64,000 bases of DNA from CANIGN01 sp041391385 (GTDB taxonomy: Bacteria; Bdellovibrionota; UBA2428): contig JAWKOD010000007.1 in assembly GCA_041391385.1 (NCBI GenBank), positions 128,407-192,406 of the forward strand, written 5' to 3'. Numbering within the stretch: the first letter of the stretch is position 1; each line of letters begins with the position of its first letter. This document shows, piece by piece, positions 50,014 to 59,790 of the stretch. The notes beneath the pieces are model-generated. The model was not told where the DNA came from, ran no database searches, and saw only the letters and a list, made by a program, of their open reading frames with translations. Position numbers and translations under genes: made by a program.

Positions 50014-51846
50014 TCATAAGCTAGGGCGGCCCTCGGACTGAAGACGCGCAGTAAAATCCTGTAATGTCATTCCCGACAACTGCTCCCCATTACTCAAACG
50101 GAGGCTTAGCTTTTTGTCATTTGCCTCTTTAGTACCAAGAATTAGGGAATAAGGAACTTTCATGCTTTGGTATTTTTTGATTTTAGCAGATAGCTTGTCG
50201 GACGAATCATCAATAAAACAACGATACCCGGCCTTCTTAAGTTCGTCAAAAACTTCGTGTGCATAGGGATTAGCCGCTTCTGTCACACTAAAAATACCCA
50301 CTTGTTTAGGGGCTAACCAAAGGGGGAAACGACCCCCAAAATGCTCAATTAAGATCCCGAGGAATCGCTCCAAACTACCTGAAATTGCTCGGTGAATCAT
50401 CACAGGCGTATGCGTTGTATTGTCGCTCCCGTTGTACTCAAGATCGAAGCGTGCGGGCATCGAGAAATCGAGCTGAATTGTTCCGCATTGGAAGCTTCGT
50501 CCCAAAGAATCTTTTAAATGAAAGTCGATTTTAGGGCCATAAAAAGCCCCATCACCTGGGTTAAGCTGGTACTCGCGGCCCACTTTTGCGAGTGCATCTG
50601 CAAGCGTTTTTTCAGCTTTATTCCAAACTTCAAGGGTTCCAATGTATTTGTCAGGACGAGTTGAGAGCTCGACACGGTATTCAAAACCAAAAAGAGAGTA
50701 GAAAGTATCGATCATTTCTAAGATTTTTAAAATCTCAGATTCGATTTGATCCTCGGTACAAAAGACGTGAGCGTCATCTTGGACAAAGCTACGCACCCTG
50801 AAGAGTCCCTGAACCACGCCACTTCGCTCATGACGATGCACACGACCAAACTCACACATACGAATAGGAAGCTCACGGTAAGAGTGGCGAGTGTTTTTAT
50901 AAATAAGGCAATGCCCAGGACAGTTCATGGGTTTAACAGCAAAGCTTCGCTCATCAACATGCGTAAAATACATATTCTCGCGGTAGTTATCGTAATGACC
51001 TGACTTCTTCCACATTTCATCACTCATGATGAGAGGGGTAATAACAGGCTCATAGCCATATTTATTATTGAGTTCTGTTAAAACCTTTTGAATTTCTCCA
51101 TAAACAATCGCTCCGTTCGGGTGAAAGAATGGAGAAGCTGGAGCGTCTGCATGTAAACTAAAAAGATCAAGCTCAACTCCAAGCTTACGGTGATCACGTT
51201 TCTTAGCTTCTTCAATAAGCATTAAGTGATCATCAAGATCATCTTGCGACAAAAAAGCTGTCCCATAGATACGAGACAGCATGGGATTCTTCTCATCGCC
51301 TCTCCAGTAAGCCCCCGCAACAGAAGTTAACTTAAAGGCTCCGATGTATTTTGTAGAAGGAACGTGAGGGCCACGACAAAGATCCAACCAAGGACCCTGC
51401 TTGTAAATACTCACTTCAGTAATTCCTTGTGCTTTGACCAAGTCTTGAATCAACTCAACTTTAAAGTCTTCACCTTTTTTATGAAAAAACTCTACAGCCT
51501 TATCGATAGGCCACATTTCGCGCACGAGTGGCACATCACTCTCAACGATTTCTTTCATGCGTTTTTCGATCGCAGTAAAATCTTCAATCGTAAAAGGTTT
51601 CTCACGGAAAAAATCGTAATAAAAGCCATCATCAATAACAGGTCCAATAGTGACCTGTGTTCCAGGAAATAGCTCTTGCACAGCCTGAGCCAATACGTGC
51701 GCGCAGGTATGACGAACAAGCTCAAGCCCCTGCGGGTCTTGTAACTTCACATCTTCAACTTTTGAGGTATCTGTAGTGCTCACAGGAGTTTGTAAATCAA
51801 AAACTGTTTTTGCGACTTTTTTACCTACTACTTCGACCGGGTTCAT
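50014..51846 (-). CDS. thrS: Threonyl-tRNA synthetase lacking a canonical TGS domain
   Basis: 610 residues. The editing domain has HTCAHVLAQ (HxxxH near residues 47-51) and CRGPHVPSTK. The class II catalytic core has MNCPGHCLIY, VHRHERSGVVQGLFRVR, the QDDAHVFCT block, and YGPKIDFHLKD and QLDFSMPARF, with the zinc-site Cys and His residues present. The anticodon domain is C-terminal (APKQVGIFSV). The N-terminus is only about 44 residues before HTCAH, against about 70 in E. coli, and shows no TGS fold. No upstream in-frame start is available before a stop. Confidence 0.95.
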   Translation of the reverse strand: MNPVEVVGKKVAKTVFDLQTPVSTTDTSKVEDVKLQDPQGLELVRHTCAHVLAQAVQELFPGTQVTIGPVIDDGFYYDFFREKPFTIEDFTAIEKRMKEIVESDVPLVREMWPIDKAVEFFHKKGEDFKVELIQDLVKAQGITEVSIYKQGPWLDLCRGPHVPSTKYIGAFKLTSVAGAYWRGDEKNPMLSRIYGTAFLSQDDLDDHLMLIEEAKKRDHRKLGVELDLFSLHADAPASPFFHPNGAIVYGEIQKVLTELNNKYGYEPVITPLIMSDEMWKKSGHYDNYRENMYFTHVDERSFAVKPMNCPGHCLIYKNTRHSYRELPIRMCEFGRVHRHERSGVVQGLFRVRSFVQDDAHVFCTEDQIESEILKILEMIDTFYSLFGFEYRVELSTRPDKYIGTLEVWNKAEKTLADALAKVGREYQLNPGDGAFYGPKIDFHLKDSLGRSFQCGTIQLDFSMPARFDLEYNGSDNTTHTPVMIHRAISGSLERFLGILIEHFGGRFPLWLAPKQVGIFSVTEAANPYAHEVFDELKKAGYRCFIDDSSDKLSAKIKKYQSMKVPYSLILGTKEANDKKLSLRLSNGEQLSGMTLQDFTARLQSEGRPSL

Positions 51847-52007
51847 TCTGCATATCTTATACGAATAGCTAGTAGCTATCCAGTAGTTGCCACGGTCCTG
51901 AAGGAGTTAAATTTAAGTTAATTTACACCAACTGCAACCTTTTCCTCTAAACTGTATCTCATAGGCAGAACGTAAAATGGGCATTCAAGGCCCCCGAAAG
52001 GAAAAGC

Positions 52008-52391
52008 ATGAAAAAGTATCTCATCATCCTAAGTCTTTTAACTCTAAACCTCGAAGCTGCTGAGTCTGGCCCAAACCCAGGCAATGCCCGCGAAAGACGT
52101 CAGGAAAAACGCATTAAAAATGGAGTAAAATCGGGCGAGCTAAGCAAAAAAGAAACGCGACGCCTTGTACGAGAACAAAAGAAAATCGACCATTTTCAGA
52201 AAAAAGCAGCTTCAGATGGAACTATTACAGACCGCGAAAAGCACAAACTTAAAAGAATGCAAAAGCGCGCTAGCCGCGACATTTGGAAACAAAAACATGA
52301 TGAGGATAAAAAAGGGAACTCAAGTGATACCTCCTCAGACGAAGTGAGCGATGAAGGCAGTAGCGAAACATCTGCAGAAACAGAAGAATAA
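52008..52391 (+). CDS. Small secreted basic protein with acidic tail, unknown
   Basis: 127 residues with a signal peptide (LIILSLLTLNLEAAES). The mature part is Lys/Arg-rich helix (RERRQEKRIKNGVKSGELSK, RDIWKQKHDEDKKG) ending in a Ser/Asp/Glu-rich tail (SDTSSDEVSDEGSSETSAET). Strong GAAAGGAAAAGC ribosome binding site. It resembles in style the small secreted protein at 58496. A periplasmic helical or polyanion-binding role is conceivable; function unknown. Confidence 0.65.
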   Translation: MKKYLIILSLLTLNLEAAESGPNPGNARERRQEKRIKNGVKSGELSKKETRRLVREQKKIDHFQKKAASDGTITDREKHKLKRMQKRASRDIWKQKHDEDKKGNSSDTSSDEVSDEGSSETSAETEE

Positions 52392-52405
52392 AAAACAAGT
52401 ATCAG

Positions 52406-54388
52406 CTAAACACCGTTACTTGTCGTGTTTCCCTGTTGTCCAATTTTCTGGAAAGCTTTCACGGGCGAAATGTCCGTTGTGTCATCAATGAAACTTTCGA
52501 GATAAGTATAGGCATTTAAGCCTTCCTCAAAGTGACGTATCAACAAGCGACTCTCTTGCAAAGAGATTAATTTCTGAGAAAGGGCCTTCTCTACGCTCTC
52601 ACGAATTGAACGCATCAACTGAGGGCGCTCATATTCCACATAACCTAAAACCTCACTGACACTATCGCCCTGAATAACGTGATCAATCACATATCCGGAG
52701 CTCGTTAAAGATAAATGAACGGCATCCGTATCCCCAAAGAGATTGTGCAAATCACCTAAAATTTCCTGATAAGCCCCCAATAAAAACATCCCAATGTAGT
52801 AAGGCTCTGTTGTTTTATGAGTATGAAGAGGCAAATAATCCTTAACGTCTTTAACATCGATAAACTGATCAATCTTACCATCGCTATCACAGGTAAGATC
52901 TAGAATAATCCCCTGCCTTGTTGGCTTCTCTTCGAGACGATGTATGGGCATAATCGGAAACAACTGATCAACAGCCCAAGTATCGGGAGCAGATTGGAAT
53001 ACGGAGAAATTACAAAAATAACTATCGATTAAAAACTTCCGAAGCTCTTCAACTTCCTCTGTCTTACGGGCCGCTGTTTCAGCAATGGCTAAAGCTCGTG
53101 TGCAAAAAACCCTGAACATACTTTCCATCGCTGCCCGCTGGCGCAAATTCAAATAACCCAAATTAAAAAGACTCAAAGAATCATCGCGCACTTTATAGGC
53201 GTCCTGAATACACTCGTTCAGATTTTTATTTGTGAGCGATTCACAGAGCTGCTTCATTTGTGCGAGAGTATCGTGTTCGTCATCCTCTGGCAGAACCGGA
53301 AGCTCATCTTTTCTCACTTCATTCACACCCAACACGTTAAACAACAGGACGCTGTGATGGGCCACAAGCGCTCTGCCTGATTCTGTTATGACATCTGGAT
53401 GCGGAATCCCTCTCGAGTCACACGTATGTTTGATTTGCCATACGACGTCGCTCGCATATTCCTTAAGTGTGTAGTTAACGGAATTTTCCCAATTCGTTTG
53501 CGAGCCGTCATAATCAATTCCAAGCCCACCTCCGACATCAATCATTTTTAGACCAGCACCCATCGCTGCAAGTTCAACGTAAATCCAACAAGCTTCGTTC
53601 AAGGAGTCTTTTACACATCTTAAAGAAGAGACCTGAGATCCAATATGAAAATGAAGCAATTCCAGAGAAGATAAAAAATCATTCTTTCTGAGAAGCTCTA
53701 CGCCCTCAACCATCTCTTCTGTATTCAATCCAAATTTGGACTTTACCCCAGAACTCTCAGCCCACTTCCCAGTGCCCTTAGACTCAAGCTTAGCTCTAAA
53801 TCCGATTCGAGGACGAATATTTAACTCTTTGGCACACTCAATAATCACTTCTAACTCAGAGAAGCGATCGACAACGATAATTGTATTGCGACCCAGCTTT
53901 TGGGAAAGCAAAGCGGTTTCAATGTAATCGCGATCCTTAAAACCATTACAAATAATCAGACCTTCAGAAGATTTATAAACGGCAAGAGCAACAAGAAGCT
54001 CTGGCTTAGAGCCCGCTTCCAGACCCAAGGAAAATTCCTCACCCTGTTTTACAATATCCTCTACCAAAAAGCGTTGTTGGTTAACTTTAATGGGGTAAAC
54101 ACCCCGATACTTTCCTTGATAATCATACGATTCGATTGCCTTACTAAAAGCCTCGGAAATATTTTTTATGCGGCTTCCAATAATATCTGTAAAACGAACG
54201 AGAATAGGTGAGCGCAAACCCCTCTGCTGGAGGTCATCAATAAGCTCTTTAAGATCAATTCCATTAGGGCTTTCGGGACCTTGAGGTGTGGCCTCTAAAT
54301 TTCCTTTGGAGTTTACACGGAAGTATCCTGATCCCCAATTATTCACATTATAAAGTTCGGCACTATTGTGGACTGTCCAGCGTTCCAT
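52406..54388 (-). CDS. speA: Biosynthetic arginine decarboxylase
   Basis: 660 residues from ATG 54388, whose MERWTVHNSAELYNVNNWG matches SpeA beginnings; a GTG at 54427 would add 13 residues. PLP site YPIKVNQQRF near residue 90, FSLGLEAGSKPELL, the HIGSQ motif (HFHIGSQVSS), GGGLGIDYDGS, and the C-terminal FQSAPDTWAVDQLFPIMPIHRL match fold III arginine decarboxylases. It makes agmatine for putrescine or spermidine synthesis. No speB is adjacent. It is convergent with the small secreted protein gene. Confidence 0.95.
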   Translation of the reverse strand: MERWTVHNSAELYNVNNWGSGYFRVNSKGNLEATPQGPESPNGIDLKELIDDLQQRGLRSPILVRFTDIIGSRIKNISEAFSKAIESYDYQGKYRGVYPIKVNQQRFLVEDIVKQGEEFSLGLEAGSKPELLVALAVYKSSEGLIICNGFKDRDYIETALLSQKLGRNTIIVVDRFSELEVIIECAKELNIRPRIGFRAKLESKGTGKWAESSGVKSKFGLNTEEMVEGVELLRKNDFLSSLELLHFHIGSQVSSLRCVKDSLNEACWIYVELAAMGAGLKMIDVGGGLGIDYDGSQTNWENSVNYTLKEYASDVVWQIKHTCDSRGIPHPDVITESGRALVAHHSVLLFNVLGVNEVRKDELPVLPEDDEHDTLAQMKQLCESLTNKNLNECIQDAYKVRDDSLSLFNLGYLNLRQRAAMESMFRVFCTRALAIAETAARKTEEVEELRKFLIDSYFCNFSVFQSAPDTWAVDQLFPIMPIHRLEEKPTRQGIILDLTCDSDGKIDQFIDVKDVKDYLPLHTHKTTEPYYIGMFLLGAYQEILGDLHNLFGDTDAVHLSLTSSGYVIDHVIQGDSVSEVLGYVEYERPQLMRSIRESVEKALSQKLISLQESRLLIRHFEEGLNAYTYLESFIDDTTDISPVKAFQKIGQQGNTTSNGV

Positions 54389-54542
54389 CTTGAAGCTCCA
54401 GAACCTATCAAATAGCTGCCCCCACACAAGCCTTGTTTCACAAGCTCAACGCAAGCGCACCCTATAGCTATGCGCTTCATCTGCGAGTTCGCATTCTTCA
54501 GAAGCTTTATTTTGTGCTAACACTTTCGAAGAGGTAATTTGA

Positions 54543-54938
54543 ATGGCAAAAAAGTATCTTAAATCATTCGCTGCGGGCTTCTTAGCGACTCTTATTTTTC
54601 ACCAAGGTATGGTGGCCTTCCTCCATTTACTTGGAGTCCTTCCCTTCGCCGCATACAACCTCTCGCCTACACAACCTCTTGGAGTCCCAGCCGTCATATC
54701 ACTCGCATTCTTTGGTGGAATCTGGGGAATACTCCTTCTCCCACTTCTACAAAACAAAGCGACCTTTTGGATTCGTGCCATAGTACTTGGGGCCGTACTC
54801 CCTTCCTTTGTAGCAATCGCAATCGTTTTTCCCCTTAAAGGGATTCCTTTTCAGGCCATTATTATCCCCATAGCCTTGCTTTTAAATGCTTGCTGGGGCT
54901 TTGGATTAGGCCTCTTTTTGAAATTGAGCCGAGCCTAA
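54543..54938 (+). CDS. Small membrane protein, unknown
   Basis: 131 residues with four hydrophobic segments (FAAGFLATLIFHQGMVAFLH, VISLAFFGGIWGILLLPLL, AIVLGAVLPSFVAIAIVF, IIIPIALLLNACWGFGLG). It has an AAGAGGT ribosome binding site. Its GGIWGILL and GLGLF patterns recall small uncharacterised inner-membrane proteins, but I recognise no named family. It is divergent from speA. Confidence 0.7.
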   Translation: MAKKYLKSFAAGFLATLIFHQGMVAFLHLLGVLPFAAYNLSPTQPLGVPAVISLAFFGGIWGILLLPLLQNKATFWIRAIVLGAVLPSFVAIAIVFPLKGIPFQAIIIPIALLLNACWGFGLGLFLKLSRA

Positions 54939-55045
54939 GTATCTCTCTTGTAAGACTTTTTTTATTGCGTGGCGCGTAATAATTTGTAGCATCATCGCGT
55001 TCAGGTCCTGGCGCTAAAAGAGTGCCTCATTTGTGTGCAATCAAT

Positions 55046-57127
55046 ATGAAAATTAAAAACAACCCACTTCGCAACATATTCCTCTGCAGCACTCTCTTTC
55101 TTATACCAACTCTTGCATCTGCCCTTAATTGCAGAGATATCGCTCTCCACATTACAAAACTTAGCTTAGGCCACTACCACTATAACGATCCACAATACAT
55201 CAAGAGTCTCAAACCCCTTGATGCCAACAAGCTCAACAACTTCATTTTTAATCATATAGAGAGAAGTGCAGAACTCTGGATAAAGCAGCAGAACTCAAAC
55301 ATCGAAACACGTCTCCTCTTAAGCGAAGAAAATAAGGCATATTATATATTCAATTCCTTATACCAACTTGATGAAATGGGCTGCGAAAGATTCCAGTTAC
55401 TTTTCGACATTAAAGTAGCCGCTCTCAAACGCTTTCAAAAAAACCTAGAAGAGGCCCTCAAATTAATCCCCAAAGGGAGAGCTAACCCAGAATTGCCCTT
55501 CACCCTCGTCTCAGAAAGAAATCACAAAGGGGCAAGTATTCAGAGCGAACTGGAAGAAGCAACAAAACTCTACGTTAATTCTCTCTACGCTCAAGACCCC
55601 ACAGATACCGAAAGCCCCGAAGAGAAAACCTCAAAATTACAAAAGCTGAGCGCTCAAAAACTAAGAGAATTAAAAATTAATGGAAGAACAAGCATGCTCG
55701 ACGAAGTTGTGGATGCTTACGCTCAAGCTCTGGACCCACACTCCAAATACCTAACCCGAATAGGGAGTCGCAAGATAAAAGAATTCATTATGGGCTCATT
55801 AACTCAAATCGGAGTTGATATTGAATTTTTCTCAAGCTTCCCCAAAATCATCAAAGCATCTACTGAAGTAGACAATCAACTTTTGGTAGGAGATGAGATA
55901 CTCGCTGTATCCCAGGACGGAATAACTTTCACGGACACTCAAGACCGTACACAAGATCAAGTCATGGACATGTTACGAGGCCCTCAAGAAAGCGTTGTTT
56001 TTCTAAAAATAAAACGAGAGAATTCCGCCACCCCCATTCTCCTTAGCCGTAAGCGAAAAGAGTATACCGAGAACAACTTACACAAAATGAGTGTCCAAAT
56101 TCACAACGTAATAGACTCAACAGGTGTCTCGCGAAAAGTTGCCACTCTCAGGTTTCTTGTTTTTTATCAAAATGCCGAAAAAGACTTCAACGAAACTCTC
56201 CAAAAAATTACAAAGGACGAGAAGCCAGATACTGTTGTGATTGACCTAAGGTCGAACCCCGGAGGGAGTCTCGAAAGTGTCGCAAAAATCTTAGATTCTT
56301 TAGTTGCAGAAGGTGTGGCTGCACAGATGCAATACGGAAGTGGCAAAATCGAAAAATTTTATGGTGATCACAACAAAGACACTCTTTATTCAGGCCCCCT
56401 CGTCGTTGCTATCAATAAAGACTCTGCTTCTGCTTCTGAAATCTTAGCCGGATCACTCAAAGACTATAAAAGAGCTCTCATAGTCGGCTCAGAACAAAGT
56501 TACGGCAAAGGATCCGTACAAGGAATTATCTTTGAAATAGAAGACACATTTGAGAATCGTTTCCGAGGTCTTGCACCCAACGGCATTGTAGGTGGAGTCA
56601 TTTGTACTACTGGTGGGTTTTATCTCGCTTCAGGAAAAAGTACTCAACTCAATGGTATCAGCTCTGACGTTCTCATTCCTCGCCCCAGTGACTACCTTCT
56701 TCAAAGAAGTGAAACGGGAGAAAGAGGCCTCCTCTATCCGATTCAGTTTAGTAAATTAGACTCAGCAGTAGACATGAATGCGGCCCTGGGTAGCAATGCA
56801 TGGAAAATAATCCAACCTGAGCATATTGAAAAAATCAAAAATTTGTCCCAAGCGCGTTTGGCTGTCGATAAAGACGCAGAACTTATCGCACAATACAACG
56901 CACAAGTTGAAAGTCTCACACGGAAGCCTCATTTCACCGTTCGAGACTTTGAAGAAGTTAGCCAATGGGCCGCTGAACACTTAAAGAATCAACTAGCTCC
57001 AATAGACAACGAAAGCTTATCTATAGACGAGAGGATAAGATACAATCCGTCTAAGAACTTAGAAGACCGCGAAATACTCGCGATAGCTGCAGATCACGCT
57101 GCACTACTTTCAAATCCCCAAAACTAA
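55046..57127 (+). CDS. Carboxy-terminal processing protease (CtpA/Prc, S41)
   Basis: 693 residues from ATG 55046, giving a signal peptide (FLCSTLFLIPTLASALNC); GTG 55022 is an alternative. A DUF3340/Prc-like N-terminal region, a PDZ domain (GSLTQIGVDIEF, VGDEILAVSQDG), and an S41 catalytic region follow: VIDLRSNPGGSLES, catalytic Ser in DSASASEILAG (about residue 460), and Lys in QSYGKGSVQ. Full-length Prc size. It trims C-termini of periplasmic proteins and lipoproteins, often controlling peptidoglycan hydrolases. The adjacent genes are also proteolytic or secreted. Confidence 0.88.
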   Translation: MKIKNNPLRNIFLCSTLFLIPTLASALNCRDIALHITKLSLGHYHYNDPQYIKSLKPLDANKLNNFIFNHIERSAELWIKQQNSNIETRLLLSEENKAYYIFNSLYQLDEMGCERFQLLFDIKVAALKRFQKNLEEALKLIPKGRANPELPFTLVSERNHKGASIQSELEEATKLYVNSLYAQDPTDTESPEEKTSKLQKLSAQKLRELKINGRTSMLDEVVDAYAQALDPHSKYLTRIGSRKIKEFIMGSLTQIGVDIEFFSSFPKIIKASTEVDNQLLVGDEILAVSQDGITFTDTQDRTQDQVMDMLRGPQESVVFLKIKRENSATPILLSRKRKEYTENNLHKMSVQIHNVIDSTGVSRKVATLRFLVFYQNAEKDFNETLQKITKDEKPDTVVIDLRSNPGGSLESVAKILDSLVAEGVAAQMQYGSGKIEKFYGDHNKDTLYSGPLVVAINKDSASASEILAGSLKDYKRALIVGSEQSYGKGSVQGIIFEIEDTFENRFRGLAPNGIVGGVICTTGGFYLASGKSTQLNGISSDVLIPRPSDYLLQRSETGERGLLYPIQFSKLDSAVDMNAALGSNAWKIIQPEHIEKIKNLSQARLAVDKDAELIAQYNAQVESLTRKPHFTVRDFEEVSQWAAEHLKNQLAPIDNESLSIDERIRYNPSKNLEDREILAIAADHAALLSNPQN

Positions 57128-57214
57128 ACTAATGACTAAGAACTCATTAAGAAATAGCCAGAACGAACAGAGAGACCATTGACACATAGCGTCTTTTGGC
57201 TCTATGACTGCCAC

Positions 57215-57758
57215 ATGCTCAAAAGCTTCTCAGCAAAATTCTTCTTCTTTCTGCCTCTACTTTCGCAAATGAATCATTAGACTTTAAAACGCTCAAAGAC
57301 TTGTCGGAAAATATGAAGTCACGCATACTTCTATAATAGAAAATGGAATAGAAGAAGACGAAGAAAACTCATTCGACTTACGTTTTAAAAAATTAGAACT
57401 TAAAGAAGAAAAAAAAGAATACTCCTTAACCTTAATATTCTCAGAAGATGCATCCGCTAAAATGAAAGTTGGCACCTATGACAATACTCATGGTGACGAA
57501 GAAATTGGTTTTGATGGAATCAAAATGCGAATACTTGATATCGGCGAAAGCCTTACTGGCTGGAGGAGAACTCACTTCTCAGTCGTGAGCTCAATTCAAT
57601 ATAGAATTGTCGATACTTTTAGTTTTTCTCAAGACTCAAAGGGCCTGCTGCACTTTAAGCAAGAAAGAATTCGCTATTCTTATCCCGCCGGAAGCAACCC
57701 CTCTCTTGCTAAAAGAAACTCGACAGCAGCATATAGCTACACCCTTAAAAAGCTCTAA
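57215..57758 (+). pseudogene. Secreted protein of unknown family, split by two frameshifts
   Basis: A 98-residue C-terminal frame (57462-57758, open back to 57303) includes KLELKEEKKEYSLTL, VGTYDNTHGDEEIGFDG and LLHFKQERIRYSYPAGS. Upstream, an ATG at 57215 begins MLKSFSAK in one frame, the next frame continues ILLLSASTFANESLDFKTL, and a third continues LVGKYEVTHTS. Two single-base losses, near 57235 and 57301, restore one signal-peptide protein of about 180 residues. The GKYEVT opening suggests a lipocalin-like or lipid-binding beta barrel, but that is a guess. It lies between ctp and the C39-like gene. Confidence 0.55.
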
Positions 57759-57781
57759 ACTCCACCACTCGAAAGCGGTAT

Positions 57782-58372
57782 ATGAAAACGCTACACACAT
57801 TATCTCTAGCACTCGTTGTACTGTCATCTAATCCAGTCTTTGGATCTTATAAACCTATTCCCAAAACATGCCGGGGCAAACTTATTACACAAGAAATAGG
57901 CTGTCACGATTGCGGTTTGATTGCATACATCAATCTCGTACCATGGCTTCTGCACCACGTGCACCCAGACGAGTTACGCCTAGCACATCAGAGAATCATG
58001 CTTGAACACCCAGAACTTAAGGTAAGAGGACCAGACACCCTAAAGCTAGTGGAAATTATCAAGCACGAAGCATATCCCTTAGGAGTTTACCCATCACGCA
58101 CTACGCTCTCTGCTCTGAAAAACGAAAATCAAGGTATTCTCTTGTTAACGAATAAACTAGGTGATTACGGACACTACGTAAGCCTTATCAACACAGAATT
58201 TATATCTGAAGCGATTTATTTGATAACGATTTTAGATCCGGCAGATCCGTCTCAAAGCATACAGTTACGCCTCTACTTACAACCCGATGGGAGTGGACGT
58301 ATAGCGCAACCAGAACTTTCTGGTTTTAATTTTGTCGATAGTAACTTTATAAGTATCGATTATAACGACTAA
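57782..58372 (+). CDS. Secreted C39-like cysteine peptidase (putative)
   Basis: 196 residues with a signal peptide (LALVVLSSNPVFG). The catalytic triad of papain-like C39 peptidases is suggested by TQEIGCHDCGLIAYINL (Gln and Cys about residues 37-41, close to the CG motif), His in GDYGHYVSLINTEF (about 127), and Asp in TILDPADPSQ (about 150). The spacing is right for a double-glycine or bacteriocin-processing peptidase fold without a transporter. It follows the split gene by 23 bases. Confidence 0.6.
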   Translation: MKTLHTLSLALVVLSSNPVFGSYKPIPKTCRGKLITQEIGCHDCGLIAYINLVPWLLHHVHPDELRLAHQRIMLEHPELKVRGPDTLKLVEIIKHEAYPLGVYPSRTTLSALKNENQGILLLTNKLGDYGHYVSLINTEFISEAIYLITILDPADPSQSIQLRLYLQPDGSGRIAQPELSGFNFVDSNFISIDYND

Positions 58373-58495
58373 GCGCCACCCATTCACCCTCCTAAGCCCT
58401 TCCATAAGCTCCCGCGTCATTTCTCTGTGATTTTATTGTTAAGACTGCAACTTATTAAAACATTGCGCATCTTATCTTTCGAATAGGAGACCAAA

Positions 58496-58819
58496 ATGAA
58501 TAAAATTAAAAGCTCTGGAATCATACTCTCATTTATCCTCACAGGCTTTCTTCATGCCGAAGAGGGCAACTCTCACAAAGGAGAGGTCTTATCTGAGGTC
58601 AAAGCGCATGCCCTCACCATGATCGATAAGCGAATAGCCTCACTTCAAGAAACTAAAAGTTGCATTAACTCAGCACAAAGCCGTGATGATCTCAAAAAAT
58701 GTCGTGAGGATAAGAAAAGCGACCGTGGTGAGTTTAAAGCTGAAAGAGAAAAGTTCCGCTCAGAACTGAAAGAAAAACGTGCTCGACTTAAAGCACAACG
58801 AGAAGAAAAGAAATCATAA
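58496..58819 (+). CDS. Small secreted coiled-coil protein, unknown
   Basis: 107 residues with a signal peptide (GIILSFILTGFLHAEE). A helix with two cysteines (KSCINSAQSRDDLKKCRED) is followed by a Lys/Glu/Arg-rich helix (FKAEREKFRSELKEKRARLK), a probable coiled coil. GGAG ribosome binding site. Similar in style to the protein at 52008 but not clearly homologous. Confidence 0.65.
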   Translation: MNKIKSSGIILSFILTGFLHAEEGNSHKGEVLSEVKAHALTMIDKRIASLQETKSCINSAQSRDDLKKCREDKKSDRGEFKAEREKFRSELKEKRARLKAQREEKKS

Positions 58820-58901
58820 GACCTCTCTTAATTTGAAGGTTAGCCGACTCCAACAAAAAGCCTTCTCGCCTAGCCTTCAGCTTAAAGCTATACTTTGAAC
58901 A

Positions 58902-59591
58902 ATGAAGTTATTTGTTCTTATCGTGCTTTCAACACTTCCGTTTGCAGCAAGTCTTCTATACTTTTTGCCGAGTGAGCCTCACCCTCTTTTCATGTATTTA
59001 CTTGGAGCTACCAAAATATTCCTTTTTTTAAGTCCCATACTTTTTTGGAAGCATCTCAAACTGCCCGGATCTTGGAAAAACTTTCTATCCGAAGTTAATT
59101 GTAGTGCACCTAAAAGACAAATCCTGCTTGGTGTTCTTATAGGTTTTATCATGTCTGTCCCCGTCCTCATACTCTTTGAATGGCTCCCACTCGACATTCG
59201 AAGCGAAGCCCTTTTGCGAATCTCAAAAAAAATATCGCTCTTAAATATCAAAGAACATTATTTTTTATATGGAATATTTTTATGTTTAATTCACTCTCTT
59301 CTCGAAGAATTTTACTGGCGCTTCTTTATTTTTAACGCTTGGAAAAAAGTTAAGTTTTCATCAAAAGCCATTCCGCATTTGATAGCTGGCTTCGCATTTA
59401 CCCTTCATCACTTTTCGGTAACTATTAATTACTTCGACTTAAAACTTGGACTCCTCCTTGGCTTAGGAGTTTGGATTGCAGGAATTATCTGGTCATTTAC
59501 CTATGAGAAAGAAAAATCTCTTCAAGCGGTTTGGGTCAGTCACATTCTAATTGATATTGCGATTCTTTCGATTGGATTCAAAGCGCTCTAA
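58902..59591 (+). CDS. CPBP-family intramembrane metalloprotease (CAAX/Abi, Rce1-like)
   Basis: 229 residues, about seven membrane segments. The three CPBP motifs are present: EEFYWR (Glu-Glu-x3-Arg) near residue 135, FAFTLHHFS (Phe-x3-His), and HILIDIA (His-x3-Asp). These glutamate/His residues form the intramembrane active site. Family members process prenylated proteins in eukaryotes and act in bacteriocin immunity or signal processing in bacteria. No bacteriocin gene is evident nearby. The ATG has no strong ribosome binding site. Confidence 0.85.
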   Translation: MKLFVLIVLSTLPFAASLLYFLPSEPHPLFMYLLGATKIFLFLSPILFWKHLKLPGSWKNFLSEVNCSAPKRQILLGVLIGFIMSVPVLILFEWLPLDIRSEALLRISKKISLLNIKEHYFLYGIFLCLIHSLLEEFYWRFFIFNAWKKVKFSSKAIPHLIAGFAFTLHHFSVTINYFDLKLGLLLGLGVWIAGIIWSFTYEKEKSLQAVWVSHILIDIAILSIGFKAL

Positions 59592-59790
59592 ACTTTCACG
59601 CTCTTTCACTTGCTTAGTCACATAGCTCAAACAGTCATTCGTCAAAAAACATACATCGCAGAGCATTGCTCATATGAAAGAAAATTTCGTGACGTCAGAT
59701 AATTTAAGTCACGATTCTAGCATTTCAGATCAATCATAAAACCTTGGCGATAAAACAATTTTTTGTTTTTTTAGTTTGAGGAGGATATCT

